NCBI GenBank assembly: GCA_910583935.1
Contig: CAJTZM010000025.1
Coordinates: forward strand, 1-22,383
DNA: 22,383 nt
Direction: 5' to 3'
Source: an uncultured Oscillospiraceae bacterium
GTDB lineage: Bacteria > Bacillota > Clostridia > Oscillospirales > Ruminococcaceae
Shown: positions 13,578 through 21,614 of the stretch, in pieces
Layout: every line of letters begins with the position of its first letter
Numbering within the stretch: position 1 is the first letter of the stretch
Notes under the pieces: generated by a model
Told to the model about the DNA's origin: nothing
Seen by the model: the letters and a program-made list of their open reading frames with translations, nothing else
Databases searched by the model: none
Translations under genes and position numbers: made by a program

Positions 13578-14903
13578 ATGTTTTCTCAAAAGCAGCTGGT
13601 GAGATTGATCCTGCCGCTGGTCGTGGAGCAGCTTTTGGCCATGACCATCGGCATAGCGGATACGCTGATGGTCGCCACCTGCGGGGAAGCGGCGGTATCG
13701 GGTATTTCCCTGGTTGACTCCATCAATATATTGCTGATCAATGTCTTTTCCGCCCTGGCCACCGGCGGCGCGATTATCTGTTCGCAGCTGATTGGAAAAG
13801 AACAGCCCCAGGACGCGAAAAAGGCGGCCAAGCAGCTGCTGCTCATCACGGCGGTTTTGTCCATAACGATTATGGCAGCCTGCCTGGTTTCCCAGCGGGG
13901 TCTGCTTCGGCTTTTGTTCGGATCCATTGAGGCTTCGGTGATGGACAATGCGGCGACCTACCTGTTTTTGTCAGCTCTTTCCTATCCGTTTATCGCCGTT
14001 TACAACGCGGGAGCCGCGCTGTTTCGCAGTATGGGAAACTCCAAAATCTCCATGTACGCTTCGGCCATGATGAATGTGGTCAATGTGAGCGGGAACGCAC
14101 TTTTGATTTTCGGGTTTCGTATGGGGGTGGCCGGCGCTGGGCTGGCATCGCTGGCTTCCCGGATTTTGGCGGCGGTATTTGTACTGTATCTGCTCAAAAA
14201 CAAGCGAAACCTGATTTATGTGGAACGCTGGCTGCACTGGAAGCCGGATTTCCCCACGATTCGAAACATCCTTCGAATCGGCGTTCCCACCGGGCTGGAG
14301 AATGGCATGTTCCAGATCGGAAAAATCCTGGTAGCAAGCCTGATTGCCTCCTTTGGCACCGCCAGCATCACCGCCAACGCGGTGGCCAACAGCGCCAATT
14401 CACTGGTTTTTGTACCGGCGCAGGCCATCGGCCTGGGGATGATTACGGTGGTAGGCCAGTGTGTTGGCGCGGGCAATTTTCAGCAGGCGAAAAGCTATAT
14501 GCTGAAGCTGACCGGCACGGCATACCTGTTCATGATCGGTTTAAACGTGCTGATGTATTTCCTCATCAATCCGCTGCTGGCGTTGTACCACCTTTCGGAG
14601 GAAACCGCCGCCATCACCCGGACGATTATGGTATGGCACTGTCTGACGGCGGCGGTCCTATGGCCGGCGGCGTTCACCCTGCCAAACGGACTGCGGGCGG
14701 CGGGGGATGTGAAATTCACTATGCTGGTTTCCGTTTTTTCCATGTGGACCTTCCGGATCGGCTTCAGCTTTTTGCTCGGCAAATATGGGGGCTTCGGCGT
14801 ATTGGGCGTGTGGACGGCTATGTACATCGACTGGGTTTTTCGAATCGCCCTGTTTGTCTGGCGGGTGGCCAGCGGGAAATGGAAAAACCATCAGATGGTG
14901 TGA
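13578..14903 (+). CDS. MATE-family multidrug/metabolite efflux transporter
   Basis: This 441-residue membrane protein has about 12 hydrophobic segments arranged as two similar halves. The N-terminal half has LILPLVVEQLLAMTIGIADT and the second half has IGVPTGLENGMFQIGKILVAS, the typical MATE repeat. MATE proteins export cationic drugs or metabolites across the cell membrane in exchange for Na+ or H+. The substrate cannot be told from sequence. The start at 13578 has a GAGGAG site nearby. It is monocistronic; the next gene has its own promoter at 15014-15041. The 195 bases after it hold only a short weak hairpin (GCTTT/AAAGC near 14955-14968) and that promoter. Confidence 0.92.
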   Translation: MFSQKQLVRLILPLVVEQLLAMTIGIADTLMVATCGEAAVSGISLVDSINILLINVFSALATGGAIICSQLIGKEQPQDAKKAAKQLLLITAVLSITIMAACLVSQRGLLRLLFGSIEASVMDNAATYLFLSALSYPFIAVYNAGAALFRSMGNSKISMYASAMMNVVNVSGNALLIFGFRMGVAGAGLASLASRILAAVFVLYLLKNKRNLIYVERWLHWKPDFPTIRNILRIGVPTGLENGMFQIGKILVASLIASFGTASITANAVANSANSLVFVPAQAIGLGMITVVGQCVGAGNFQQAKSYMLKLTGTAYLFMIGLNVLMYFLINPLLALYHLSEETAAITRTIMVWHCLTAAVLWPAAFTLPNGLRAAGDVKFTMLVSVFSMWTFRIGFSFLLGKYGGFGVLGVWTAMYIDWVFRIALFVWRVASGKWKNHQMV

Positions 14904-15013
14904 AAAAACAAGCCTGCAAACGCTTTGCTGGAATCATGGAAAAAAGAGGAGCGCTTTCATAAAGCTTTTTGGCGGTTTCCTGCGCTTTTGCCGGGAAAAA
15001 TCCTCTGCCGATC

Positions 15014-15041
15014 TTGCCTTTTGGCTTAAAAATGTTATAAT
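15014..15041 (+). promoter_or_regulatory. Promoter of the trkA-trkH operon
   Basis: TTGCCT (15014-15019) and a perfect TATAAT (15036-15041) with 16-base spacing lie about 57 bases before trkA. Confidence 0.7.
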
Positions 15042-15098
15042 CAGTCTTGCACCTGTTGCCAATTGATGATTCTGTAAATATTTTGGGGATAATGAAAA

Positions 15099-16457
15099 AT
15101 GAATATCATTATTGTCGGAGACGGCAAGGTCGGGCTTACCCTGACCGAGCAGCTCTCCAAGGAAGAGCATGACATCGTTATTATCGACAAAAATCCCACT
15201 GTGCTGCAAAACTCTCAGGAAACCTTTGACGTGATGGTGGTACCGGGAAACGGGGCCAGCCGCCAGGTCCTTCTGGAGGCCGGCGCAGAAAAGGCGGATC
15301 TGGTTATCGCCGCCACCTCGGCGGATGAAATCAACCTCTTATGCTGTCTGACAGCCAAGAAGCTGGGCTGTACCCACACCATTGCCCGGGTGCGCAATCC
15401 CGAATATGCCGGGCAGCTGGTTTTTTTAAAGGACGAGCTGGGGCTGAGCATGGTAATCAATCCCGAGGCCACCGCCGCCCGGGAAATGTTCCAGATTTTG
15501 CAGTTTCCCTCTTTTCTCAACCGGGACCGTTTTGCCAAGGGGCGGGTAGAAATCGTTGAGTTGAAGGTGGAAAAAGGCTGTACGATTATCGGAAAACACC
15601 TGTACGAGCTGCATCAAAACGCTAAGGTCAAGGTTTTGGTCTGCGCAGTCGAGCGGGGAGATCAGGTCTATATCCCCTCCGGCAATTTTCAAATTGAGGA
15701 GGGGGATAAGATCCACGTTACCGCCGAGACCCAGGATCTGACCAAGCTGATCCACTATTTGGGGATTCCCCTTCCCAAAATGCGGGACGTGGTCATTGTG
15801 GGCGGCAGCCGCCTGGGCTACTATCTGGCGGAGATGCTTTTGCAGTCCGGCGTGAAGGTGAAGATCATCGAGATTGATTACGACCGATGCCTACAGCTTT
15901 CGGAGCTTCTTCCTAAGGCGTTGGTAATCAATGGGGACGGCTGCCAGCAAAAGCTTTTGAACGAGGAAATCTATGGAAAGGCCGACGCCGTTATCTCTCT
16001 TTTGAATATCGACGAGGTCAACCTCGTCATCTCCATGTATGCCAAAAAGCTGGGTGTGCCGAAGGTCATTGCCAAAATCGACCGGATCGAATACATGAAT
16101 GTATTTAAGAATTTTGCGGAGGATTCTTTAATCAGCCCCAAAAATTTGATCTGCAACGATGTGCTGCGGTACGTTCGGGCGGTGAGCAACAGCGAGGAAG
16201 GGTCTATGCTCACCCTATACCGGCTGGTCAACAATCAGGTAGAGGCTATTGAATTCCTGGCTGGCCGGGAGACCCATTATCTGGATGTGCCGTTTTCGAA
16301 GGTTCCCATGCAGCCAAATCTGCTGATTGTATCCATCCGGCGTGACGACCGAACTATCTTTCCCACCGGCGACGATTGTATTCGGCTGGGCGACCGGGTA
16401 GTGGTGGTGACCACCGAAAACAACCGGTTTTACGAGCTAAACGATATTTTTCTTTGA
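15099..16457 (+). CDS. trkA: Trk potassium uptake regulatory subunit TrkA
   Basis: This 452-residue cytoplasmic protein has two RCK units. The first begins IIIVGDGKVGLTLTEQL with the nucleotide-binding GxGxxG (Gly7, Gly9, Gly12) and Asp30 at the end of strand 2. The second begins VVIVGGSRLGYYLAEML (Gly235-Gly240). Each is followed by a TrkA_C domain (about 140-220 and 370-450, HYLDVPFSKVPMQPNLLIVSI). TrkA binds NAD(H)/ATP and gates the TrkH channel for K+ uptake. The length is typical. The gene is 42 bases before trkH and shares its promoter. The ribosome site is poor (GGGGATAATG). Confidence 0.95.
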   Translation: MNIIIVGDGKVGLTLTEQLSKEEHDIVIIDKNPTVLQNSQETFDVMVVPGNGASRQVLLEAGAEKADLVIAATSADEINLLCCLTAKKLGCTHTIARVRNPEYAGQLVFLKDELGLSMVINPEATAAREMFQILQFPSFLNRDRFAKGRVEIVELKVEKGCTIIGKHLYELHQNAKVKVLVCAVERGDQVYIPSGNFQIEEGDKIHVTAETQDLTKLIHYLGIPLPKMRDVVIVGGSRLGYYLAEMLLQSGVKVKIIEIDYDRCLQLSELLPKALVINGDGCQQKLLNEEIYGKADAVISLLNIDEVNLVISMYAKKLGVPKVIAKIDRIEYMNVFKNFAEDSLISPKNLICNDVLRYVRAVSNSEEGSMLTLYRLVNNQVEAIEFLAGRETHYLDVPFSKVPMQPNLLIVSIRRDDRTIFPTGDDCIRLGDRVVVVTTENNRFYELNDIFL

Positions 16458-16499
16458 TGCACTCCGGCACAAATTTTCAAAAAGGATTTATGACGCGCT

Positions 16500-17969
16500 A
16501 TGAATTTACGTATGGTTTCTCTGCTCATCGGCAAGATCCTGCTGATTGAGTTGATTACCCTGGCACCTCCCACCGCGATTTCCCTTTATTATCACGAGGC
16601 CGCGGCGGTAAAGGCTTTTGTCATCACCATGATTCTCCTGGCCTTGACCGGTTTTTCTTTGTGCTGCGCCCGGCCAAAGGTCAAGGCGTTTTACGCGGCG
16701 GAGGGGTTTGTGGTCACTGCCCTGTCCTGGCTGGTGATCTCGTTTTTTGGAGCGGTTCCCTTTTATCTCAGCGGCGCCATTGCCAATCCGGTCGACGCCT
16801 TTTTTGAGGTGGTTTCCGGCTTTACCACCACCGGCGCCAGCGTCCTGTCCAACGTGGAGGCGCTCCCCATGGGTCTTTTGTACTGGCGAAGCTTTACCCA
16901 TTGGCTGGGCGGCATGGGAGTGCTGGTATTCCTGTTGGCCATTATCTCCTTTGGCGGCGGAGGCGGCTATTCGTTGCATCTGCTGCGTGCGGAAAGTCCC
17001 GGCCCAAACGTGGGCAAGATTATGCCAAAGCTTAGGCAGAGCGCCATGATGCTGTATATCATCTATATCGCGTTAAGCGTGATAGAGGTCCTTTTCCTTC
17101 TGTTGGGGGGAATGCCTTTATTCGACAGCTTATGCACCATGTTCGGCACCGCCGGCACCGGAGGGTTTTCCATCAAAAACGCCAGCATGGCGGCGTATCC
17201 CAGCGCCTATCTGCAAAATGTGGTCACCGTTTTTATGGCGTTGTTCGGCATCAATTTTTCCGTTTTCTTTTTGCTTTTGACCCGGGATTTTGCTCAGGTG
17301 CTGCACGACGAAGAGCTGCGCTGCTATCTGGGGATCATGGCGGTTTCGATTCTTTTGATCGCCGCTAACATTTACTCTTTGTATAGCTCCTGGGGAAAGG
17401 CGTTCCATCACGCGGCCTTTCAGGTATCCTCCATCATGACCACCACTGGTTTCGCGACGGCTGACTTTAATCTTTGGCCTGAATTTTCCCGGACCATTTT
17501 AATTCTGTTGATGTTTATCGGCGCGTCCGCCGGCTCTACCGGGGGCGGCATGAAGGTGTCCCGTTTGATTATCTGCTTGAAATCGGCGGCTAAGGAGATC
17601 AGCCGAATGCTCCATCCTAAGGCGGTGCGGGTGATCCGCATGAACCAAAAGGCGCTGGACACCCGGGTGGTCCGCGGCGTAAACGTGTTTATGACCATCT
17701 ACTTTTTTACGGCGGCCCTTTCCTTTTTGTTGATTTCCTTAGATAATTTCGGCATGATTACCAATTTTACTGCCGTGATTTCCTGTTTAAACAATATCGG
17801 GCCTGGACTGGAATTTGTGGGACCTACCGGGAATTTCGGCCTTTTTTCCAACTTTAGCAAGCTGGTCCTTTCCGCTGACATGCTGTTGGGCCGGCTGGAG
17901 TTTTTCCCGCTTTTAATCCTATTCGGTCCCTCTACCTGGCGCAGGAAAAAGCAGCCGAAGGTCCGATAG
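16500..17969 (+). CDS. trkH: Trk potassium uptake channel subunit TrkH
   Basis: This 489-residue membrane protein carries the four selectivity-filter repeats of the SKT family: GFTTTGAS (about residues 107-114), FGTAGTGGFS, MTTTGFAT and NNIGPG. These line the K+ pore. The conserved FTHWLGGMGVLVF and SAGSTGGGMK segments are also present. It is the membrane partner of TrkA, encoded 42 bases upstream, and the pair is complete. The start ATG at 16500 has a weak site (AAGGA, about 13 bases upstream), but the N-terminus MNLRMVSLLIGK matches the family. A strong terminator directly follows the stop. Confidence 0.96.
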   Translation: MNLRMVSLLIGKILLIELITLAPPTAISLYYHEAAAVKAFVITMILLALTGFSLCCARPKVKAFYAAEGFVVTALSWLVISFFGAVPFYLSGAIANPVDAFFEVVSGFTTTGASVLSNVEALPMGLLYWRSFTHWLGGMGVLVFLLAIISFGGGGGYSLHLLRAESPGPNVGKIMPKLRQSAMMLYIIYIALSVIEVLFLLLGGMPLFDSLCTMFGTAGTGGFSIKNASMAAYPSAYLQNVVTVFMALFGINFSVFFLLLTRDFAQVLHDEELRCYLGIMAVSILLIAANIYSLYSSWGKAFHHAAFQVSSIMTTTGFATADFNLWPEFSRTILILLMFIGASAGSTGGGMKVSRLIICLKSAAKEISRMLHPKAVRVIRMNQKALDTRVVRGVNVFMTIYFFTAALSFLLISLDNFGMITNFTAVISCLNNIGPGLEFVGPTGNFGLFSNFSKLVLSADMLLGRLEFFPLLILFGPSTWRRKKQPKVR

Positions 17970-17970
17970 C

Positions 17971-18012
17971 AAAGGCCCTCGTTTCCCAGACGGAAAACGA
18001 GGGCCTTTTAGT
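17971..18012 (+). terminator. Terminator of the trkA-trkH operon
   Basis: AAAGGCCCTCGTTT (17971-17984) pairs perfectly with AAACGAGGGCCTTT (17995-18008) over a 10-base loop, with a T-run. It starts one base after the trkH stop codon. Confidence 0.9.
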
Positions 18013-18080
18013 ACAGAATGCCCGCCTCACAGGTAGGAAAGAAAACGGCCTTCGGGCGCGGCCGGAAAGGAGAAACCAGA

Positions 18081-18257
18081 ATGGGACCCTATGATTATTT
18101 GCTGATTCGCATGGACGGAGATTATGCGCTTTTAAAAAGAGTCGATCAGCCGGCCGAGGAGCTTTTGCCGGTTGCCAGAGCTTTGCTTCCGCCAGAGGCG
18201 GAGGAGGGAAGCCGGCTGCACTATGAAAATCTTTGTTATACGATCTTGGAAGGATGA
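18081..18257 (+). CDS. Small DUF3006-like protein
   Basis: This 58-residue protein begins MGPYDYLLIRMDGDYALLKR. Its second half has the pattern LPVARALLPPEAEEGSRLHY, like DUF3006 proteins (short beta-barrel-like, with a leucine/proline-rich middle and a G-x-L turn). Their function is unknown. AAGGAG lies 8 bases before the ATG at 18081, which decides the start over an earlier in-frame ATG at 18018. It sits alone between the trk terminator and the inverted repeat at 18264-18312; no promoter of its own is obvious. Confidence 0.65.
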   Translation: MGPYDYLLIRMDGDYALLKRVDQPAEELLPVARALLPPEAEEGSRLHYENLCYTILEG

Positions 18258-18263
18258 AACTCT

Positions 18264-18312
18264 GATTGTCAATAAAAATATAATGATATTCATTATATTT
18301 TTATTGACAATC
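18264..18312. promoter_or_regulatory. Perfect 23-bp inverted repeat with Fur-box-like centre
   Basis: The arms 18264-18286 and 18290-18312 are exact complements around a TAT loop. The central 19 bases (TATAATGATATTCATTATA, 18279-18297) match the classical Fur box GATAATGATAATCATTATC at 16 of 19 positions. The right arm contains the TTGACA of the promoter at 18304-18332, so a bound repressor would block it. The hairpin could also end transcription from the gene upstream. Confidence 0.7.
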
Positions 18313-18332
18313 TTGATTCTGCTCCTTATAAT
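18304..18332 (+). promoter_or_regulatory. Perfect consensus sigma-A promoter
   Basis: TTGACA (18304-18309), a 17-base spacer and TATAAT (18327-18332) match the vegetative consensus at all 12 positions. Such a strong promoter would normally be held down by a repressor, which fits the overlapping inverted repeat. Confidence 0.9.
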
Positions 18333-18358
18333 GAATATATGAAAGGAGTTGGAGACAA

Positions 18359-18952
18359 ATGGAAAGAAAACTGCGTGCAATGCAAAAAAGCACCGAATTT
18401 CTCCGCCAGGTTTTTAAAGTGCTGACAATTGCCGCTTCCATCCTGTTTTTATGGATGCTGGCGGGATGGATTTTCGGTTTATTTTACCCCCAGCCGCAGA
18501 TGCAGGCAGAGCCTGCCGCATCCGGCGGATGGTCGATTTCCGCTGGGCCGTTTTCCGTGCTGATCCGACAGGGATATTTTGCACCGGGAAGCGAGCTGGC
18601 TTCGGTGAAGGGAGCTTATCTGACCGAAGGCGGCATGAATCTAGTCGGCGGGGCCTGTCAATGGGCGGTGTTTCTGCTGGCCTTTTTGCTGTTTGACGCG
18701 GCGCAGGAAAATCCTTTTACAGAAAAAAGCGGCCGGTACCTGCGCTGGATGGGTGCGCTTTTGTGCCTGAGCGGGATTCTTCTCCAGGTGGGCAGAACCG
18801 TTTTGTTCGGCGCTTTTTTTGGTGGGATCTGGTCGTTTTTCCCGGCTGGGCTGCCGGTAAGCGCCCTTTTGTCCGGGATGGTATTCTGGGCGGCGGCAGA
18901 AATTTTTGACTACGGGACGCTTTTGCAAAAAGAGCATGACGAAACGCTGTGA
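18359..18952 (+). CDS. DUF2975 membrane protein (YoaS-like)
   Basis: This 197-residue protein has four likely membrane helices: about 20-42, 96-115, 130-153 and 158-180. Between the first two is an extracytoplasmic loop of about 50 residues. The conserved DUF2975 features are the NPFTEKSGRYLRWMG motif after helix 2 and the end EIFDYGTLLQKEHDETL. Function is unknown for the family. An AGGAG site precedes ATG. It is followed 11 bases later by a small HTH regulator, the arrangement of yoaS-yozG in Bacillus subtilis, and the two share the consensus promoter and the Fur-like repeat. Confidence 0.82.
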   Translation: MERKLRAMQKSTEFLRQVFKVLTIAASILFLWMLAGWIFGLFYPQPQMQAEPAASGGWSISAGPFSVLIRQGYFAPGSELASVKGAYLTEGGMNLVGGACQWAVFLLAFLLFDAAQENPFTEKSGRYLRWMGALLCLSGILLQVGRTVLFGAFFGGIWSFFPAGLPVSALLSGMVFWAAAEIFDYGTLLQKEHDETL

Positions 18953-18963
18953 GGTGTGGTAAA

Positions 18964-19179
18964 ATGGCAATTATACTGCGTTTGGACCGGGTAATGGCCG
19001 ACCGGAAAATCCTCTTAAACCAATTGGCGCGCCAGGTGGGGATCTCGCCGGTCAACCTGTCCAACCTGAAGACCGGGAAGGTAAAAGCCATCCGTTTTTC
19101 GACGCTGGACGCCATCTGTCACGCGCTGCACTGCCAGCCCGGCGACATTTTGGAGTACGAAGAAGAGGAAAATATTTGA
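18964..19179 (+). CDS. Small XRE-family HTH regulator (YozG-like)
   Basis: This 71-residue protein is almost only an HTH: MAIILRLDRVMADRKILLNQ, recognition region VGISPVNLSNLKTGKVKAI, then FSTLDAICHALHCQPGDILEY. This is the YozG type that accompanies DUF2975 membrane proteins. GAGGTG lies before ATG at 18964, which is preferred to an upstream in-frame ATG at 18949 that overlaps the previous gene. It likely represses its own operon; whether it or a Fur-type protein binds the 18264-18312 repeat is open. A hypothesis is that the membrane partner holds or releases this regulator. Confidence 0.85.
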   Translation: MAIILRLDRVMADRKILLNQLARQVGISPVNLSNLKTGKVKAIRFSTLDAICHALHCQPGDILEYEEEENI

Positions 19180-19197
19180 AAATTATATCATTTGTGC

Positions 19198-19226
19198 TTG
19201 CAGCTGCAGAATGTTTATTTTATAAT
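19198..19226 (+). promoter_or_regulatory. Promoter of the SPFH operon
   Basis: TTGCAG (19198-19203), a 17-base spacer and TATAAT (19221-19226) lie about 40 bases before the SPFH start. It is a vegetative-type promoter and does not resemble the SigW consensus used for ydjFGHI in Bacillus subtilis. Confidence 0.75.
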
Positions 19227-19267
19227 CAAATGGCAGAAAGCTGCTATCAAGATAGGAGAGGAATGCG

Positions 19268-20542
19268 ATGGGAATTATCAAGGCGATTGCCGGGTCTGCC
19301 GGCGGTGCGCTGGCAGACCAATGGCTGGAGGTCATTGAGCCGGACGACATGGGGGAGCACACGGTATTTACCCGGGGTGTGGCGGTGCGGCCAAAAGACA
19401 AACGAGGCCAAAACCGCAAGGGAACGGCGGACACCATCAGCAACGGCTCGGTGGTGCATGTATATCCCAATCAGTTTATGATGCTTTTAGACGGCGGCAA
19501 GGTGGTGGATTATACGGCGGAAGAGGGCTATTATCAGGTGGAGAATACCGCCGCCCCGTCTCTGTTCAACGGCCAGTTTGGAGAGGCGCTGGAGGAGTCC
19601 TTCCGCCGGGTGCAGTTCGGCGGCGTGCCCTCCGGCGCACAGAAAATCTATTTTGTCAACCTGCAGGAGATCAAGGGGATTCGGTTTGGAACTAGGAATC
19701 CGATCAGTTATTTTGACGAGACTTATAACGCGGAGTTGTTTTTGCGCACCCACGGGACCTATTCCATCAAGATCACCGATCCGCTGCGCTTTTACGCCGA
19801 GGCGATCCCCCGCAATCGGGACAGGGTGCAGATTGAGGACATCAACGAGCAGTATTTTTCCGAGTTTATGGAGGCTTTGCAAGCGGCGATCAACCAGATG
19901 TCCGCCGACGGGGTTCGTATTTCCTACGTCCCCTCCAAGGGGCGGGAGCTCAGCCGCTACATGAGCACCATTTTAGATGAAGATTGGAGGCTGATGCGCG
20001 GCATTGAGGTGCAGTCGGTGGGAATTGCAAGCATTTCTTACGACGAGGAGTCGCAAAAGCTGATCCAGATGCGCAACCAGGGGGCGATGCTGTCCGACGC
20101 GGCGATCCGGGAGGGATACGTGCAGGGGGCGATGGCCCGGGGCGTTGAGGCGGCAGGCTCCAACGCCAACGGCGCGGCGGCCGGGTTTATGGGCGTTGGA
20201 ATGGGTGTACAGTCCGGCGGCGGTATGGCGGCGGCCTTTTCTCAGACCAACCAGCAGCAGATGCGGCAGAAGGAGGCTTCGTCCGACAAATGGCAGTGCG
20301 CCTGCGGCGCCCAGAATGGAGAGGAAAGCCGTTTCTGTGCCCAATGCGGCGCCAAAAGGCCGGCTCCGGCAAACAGCTGGGAGTGCCCTGAGTGCCATAC
20401 AGTCTGCCAGGGCAATTTCTGCACGCAGTGCGGCCGGCAAAGGCCGCAGCCAAAAACCAAGTGTCCCCAATGCGGCGCGGCAATTGAAGCCGATAAGGGG
20501 TCGGCGCCAAAATTCTGTCCTCAATGCGGGGAAAAGCTGTGA
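19268..20542 (+). CDS. SPFH/band-7 domain protein with C-terminal zinc ribbons (YdjI-like)
   Basis: This 424-residue protein has an SPFH-type domain in its first 270 residues (GSVVHVYPNQFMMLLDGGK, then GTYSIKITDPLRFYAEAI) and a flexible Gly/Ala/Met-rich linker (about 280-330). Three zinc-ribbon-like units follow, with Cys344/346-Cys357/360, Cys373/376-Cys385/388 and Cys399/402-Cys417/420. It resembles Bacillus subtilis YdjI, which has fewer zinc ribbons and is linked to membrane-stress responses with PspA-like proteins. SPFH proteins form oligomers at membranes. There is no clear transmembrane helix, so it probably docks through partners. It is the first gene of a three-gene operon with the zinc-ribbon membrane protein and the TPM protein. 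The start ATG has an AGGAGAGG site. Confidence 0.88.
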   Translation: MGIIKAIAGSAGGALADQWLEVIEPDDMGEHTVFTRGVAVRPKDKRGQNRKGTADTISNGSVVHVYPNQFMMLLDGGKVVDYTAEEGYYQVENTAAPSLFNGQFGEALEESFRRVQFGGVPSGAQKIYFVNLQEIKGIRFGTRNPISYFDETYNAELFLRTHGTYSIKITDPLRFYAEAIPRNRDRVQIEDINEQYFSEFMEALQAAINQMSADGVRISYVPSKGRELSRYMSTILDEDWRLMRGIEVQSVGIASISYDEESQKLIQMRNQGAMLSDAAIREGYVQGAMARGVEAAGSNANGAAAGFMGVGMGVQSGGGMAAAFSQTNQQQMRQKEASSDKWQCACGAQNGEESRFCAQCGAKRPAPANSWECPECHTVCQGNFCTQCGRQRPQPKTKCPQCGAAIEADKGSAPKFCPQCGEKL

Positions 20543-20573
20543 TCAAATTCTTTTTTGAAAGGCGGGGTCAAAC

Positions 20574-21614
20574 ATGTCGGTTTTGACCTGTAAATGCCCG
20601 AATTGCGACGCGGAATTGACCTTTCGGCCTCAGTCGCAGAGCTTTGTATGCGATTACTGCGGCAGCAGCTTCACCCAGCGGGAGATTGAAAGGCTGGTCC
20701 CGGCGCAGGATGGCCAGCCGGCGGCAAAACCGCAGGAGGATGGGGAGGCCCGGTCCTACCAATGTCCTTCCTGCGGCGCGCAAATTTTGGCCACCGGGAC
20801 CACTGCCGCCACCTATTGCTACTACTGCCACAATCCGGTAACGCTGCAGGGGCGGGTTTCCGGTCAATGGAAGCCGGATCTCATCATTCCCTTTGCCGTG
20901 GGAGAGGAGCAGGCGAAGGAACGGTTCCTTCGCTGGAGCCGGAAAAACCCTTTTGTGGACCGGCGCTTTTTTTCCCAATCCCAGCTGGAAAAGCTCAGCG
21001 GCGTTTATTTTCCCTTTTGGCTGGCCAGCAGCCAAAGCAGCCTGTCCGCCACAGTCACGGCCCGGCAGACCCGGGTTTGGCGCGTCGGGGATTTGGAGTA
21101 CACCGAGACCAGCGTTTACCAGCTGTCCCGAGAGGGGGAACTACGGATAAACAACTACGATATGCCGGCGTTGCGGCGGGAGGAAACCTCTTTGCTGGAG
21201 GGAATCCTCACCTATGATTACGCAAAGGCGGTGCCTTTTTCTCCAGCGTATCTGTCCGGCTTTCAGGCGTTGCGGCGGGACCAGGAAAAGGAACAGCTGA
21301 CCGCAAGGCTGCAGGACGAACAGCGCCAAAATGCTGAGCGGCTTGTGCGGGACACGGTCGGCGGCTTTCAGGGTGTAACGATACAAGGCTGTGAGCTGAG
21401 CCCTGTCAGCGAGGACTGGAAATATCTGCTGCTTCCCGCGTGGATTTTGACCTATCAATATCGGGGAAAGCAATATTATTTTGCCATGAATGGCCAAAAC
21501 GGCGATATGAACGGCGCTTTGCCCATCAGTAAAGGAAGGCTGGCGGCGCTGTTTGGGGCGATCAGCGGGATTTGCCTGGTTCTATTGACGTTGGGGGGAT
21601 ATTTTCTATGGTAA
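20574..21614 (+). CDS. Zinc-ribbon membrane protein (YdjG-like)
   Basis: This 346-residue protein begins with two TFIIB-like zinc ribbons: CKCPNCDAELTF...FVCDYCGSSF (about 6-33) and YQCPSCGAQI...TYCYYCHNPV (about 62-86). A long region without recognised domain follows (90-315: KPDLIIPFAVGEEQAKERFL, GVYFPFWLASS), then a C-terminal membrane helix (about 322-345, LAALFGAISGICLVLLTLGG). This matches YdjG of Bacillus subtilis in order and partners. The gene starts 31 bases after the SPFH gene with an AAAGGCGGGG site, and its stop overlaps the next start (ATGGTAA). It probably anchors the SPFH/TPM assembly; this is inference from the operon. Confidence 0.85.
   Translation: MSVLTCKCPNCDAELTFRPQSQSFVCDYCGSSFTQREIERLVPAQDGQPAAKPQEDGEARSYQCPSCGAQILATGTTAATYCYYCHNPVTLQGRVSGQWKPDLIIPFAVGEEQAKERFLRWSRKNPFVDRRFFSQSQLEKLSGVYFPFWLASSQSSLSATVTARQTRVWRVGDLEYTETSVYQLSREGELRINNYDMPALRREETSLLEGILTYDYAKAVPFSPAYLSGFQALRRDQEKEQLTARLQDEQRQNAERLVRDTVGGFQGVTIQGCELSPVSEDWKYLLLPAWILTYQYRGKQYYFAMNGQNGDMNGALPISKGRLAALFGAISGICLVLLTLGGYFLW

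Noticed and set aside
14950..14975. GCTTT/AAAGC hairpin with T-run after the MATE gene as its terminator
   Set aside because: The stem is only five base pairs; too weak to annotate.
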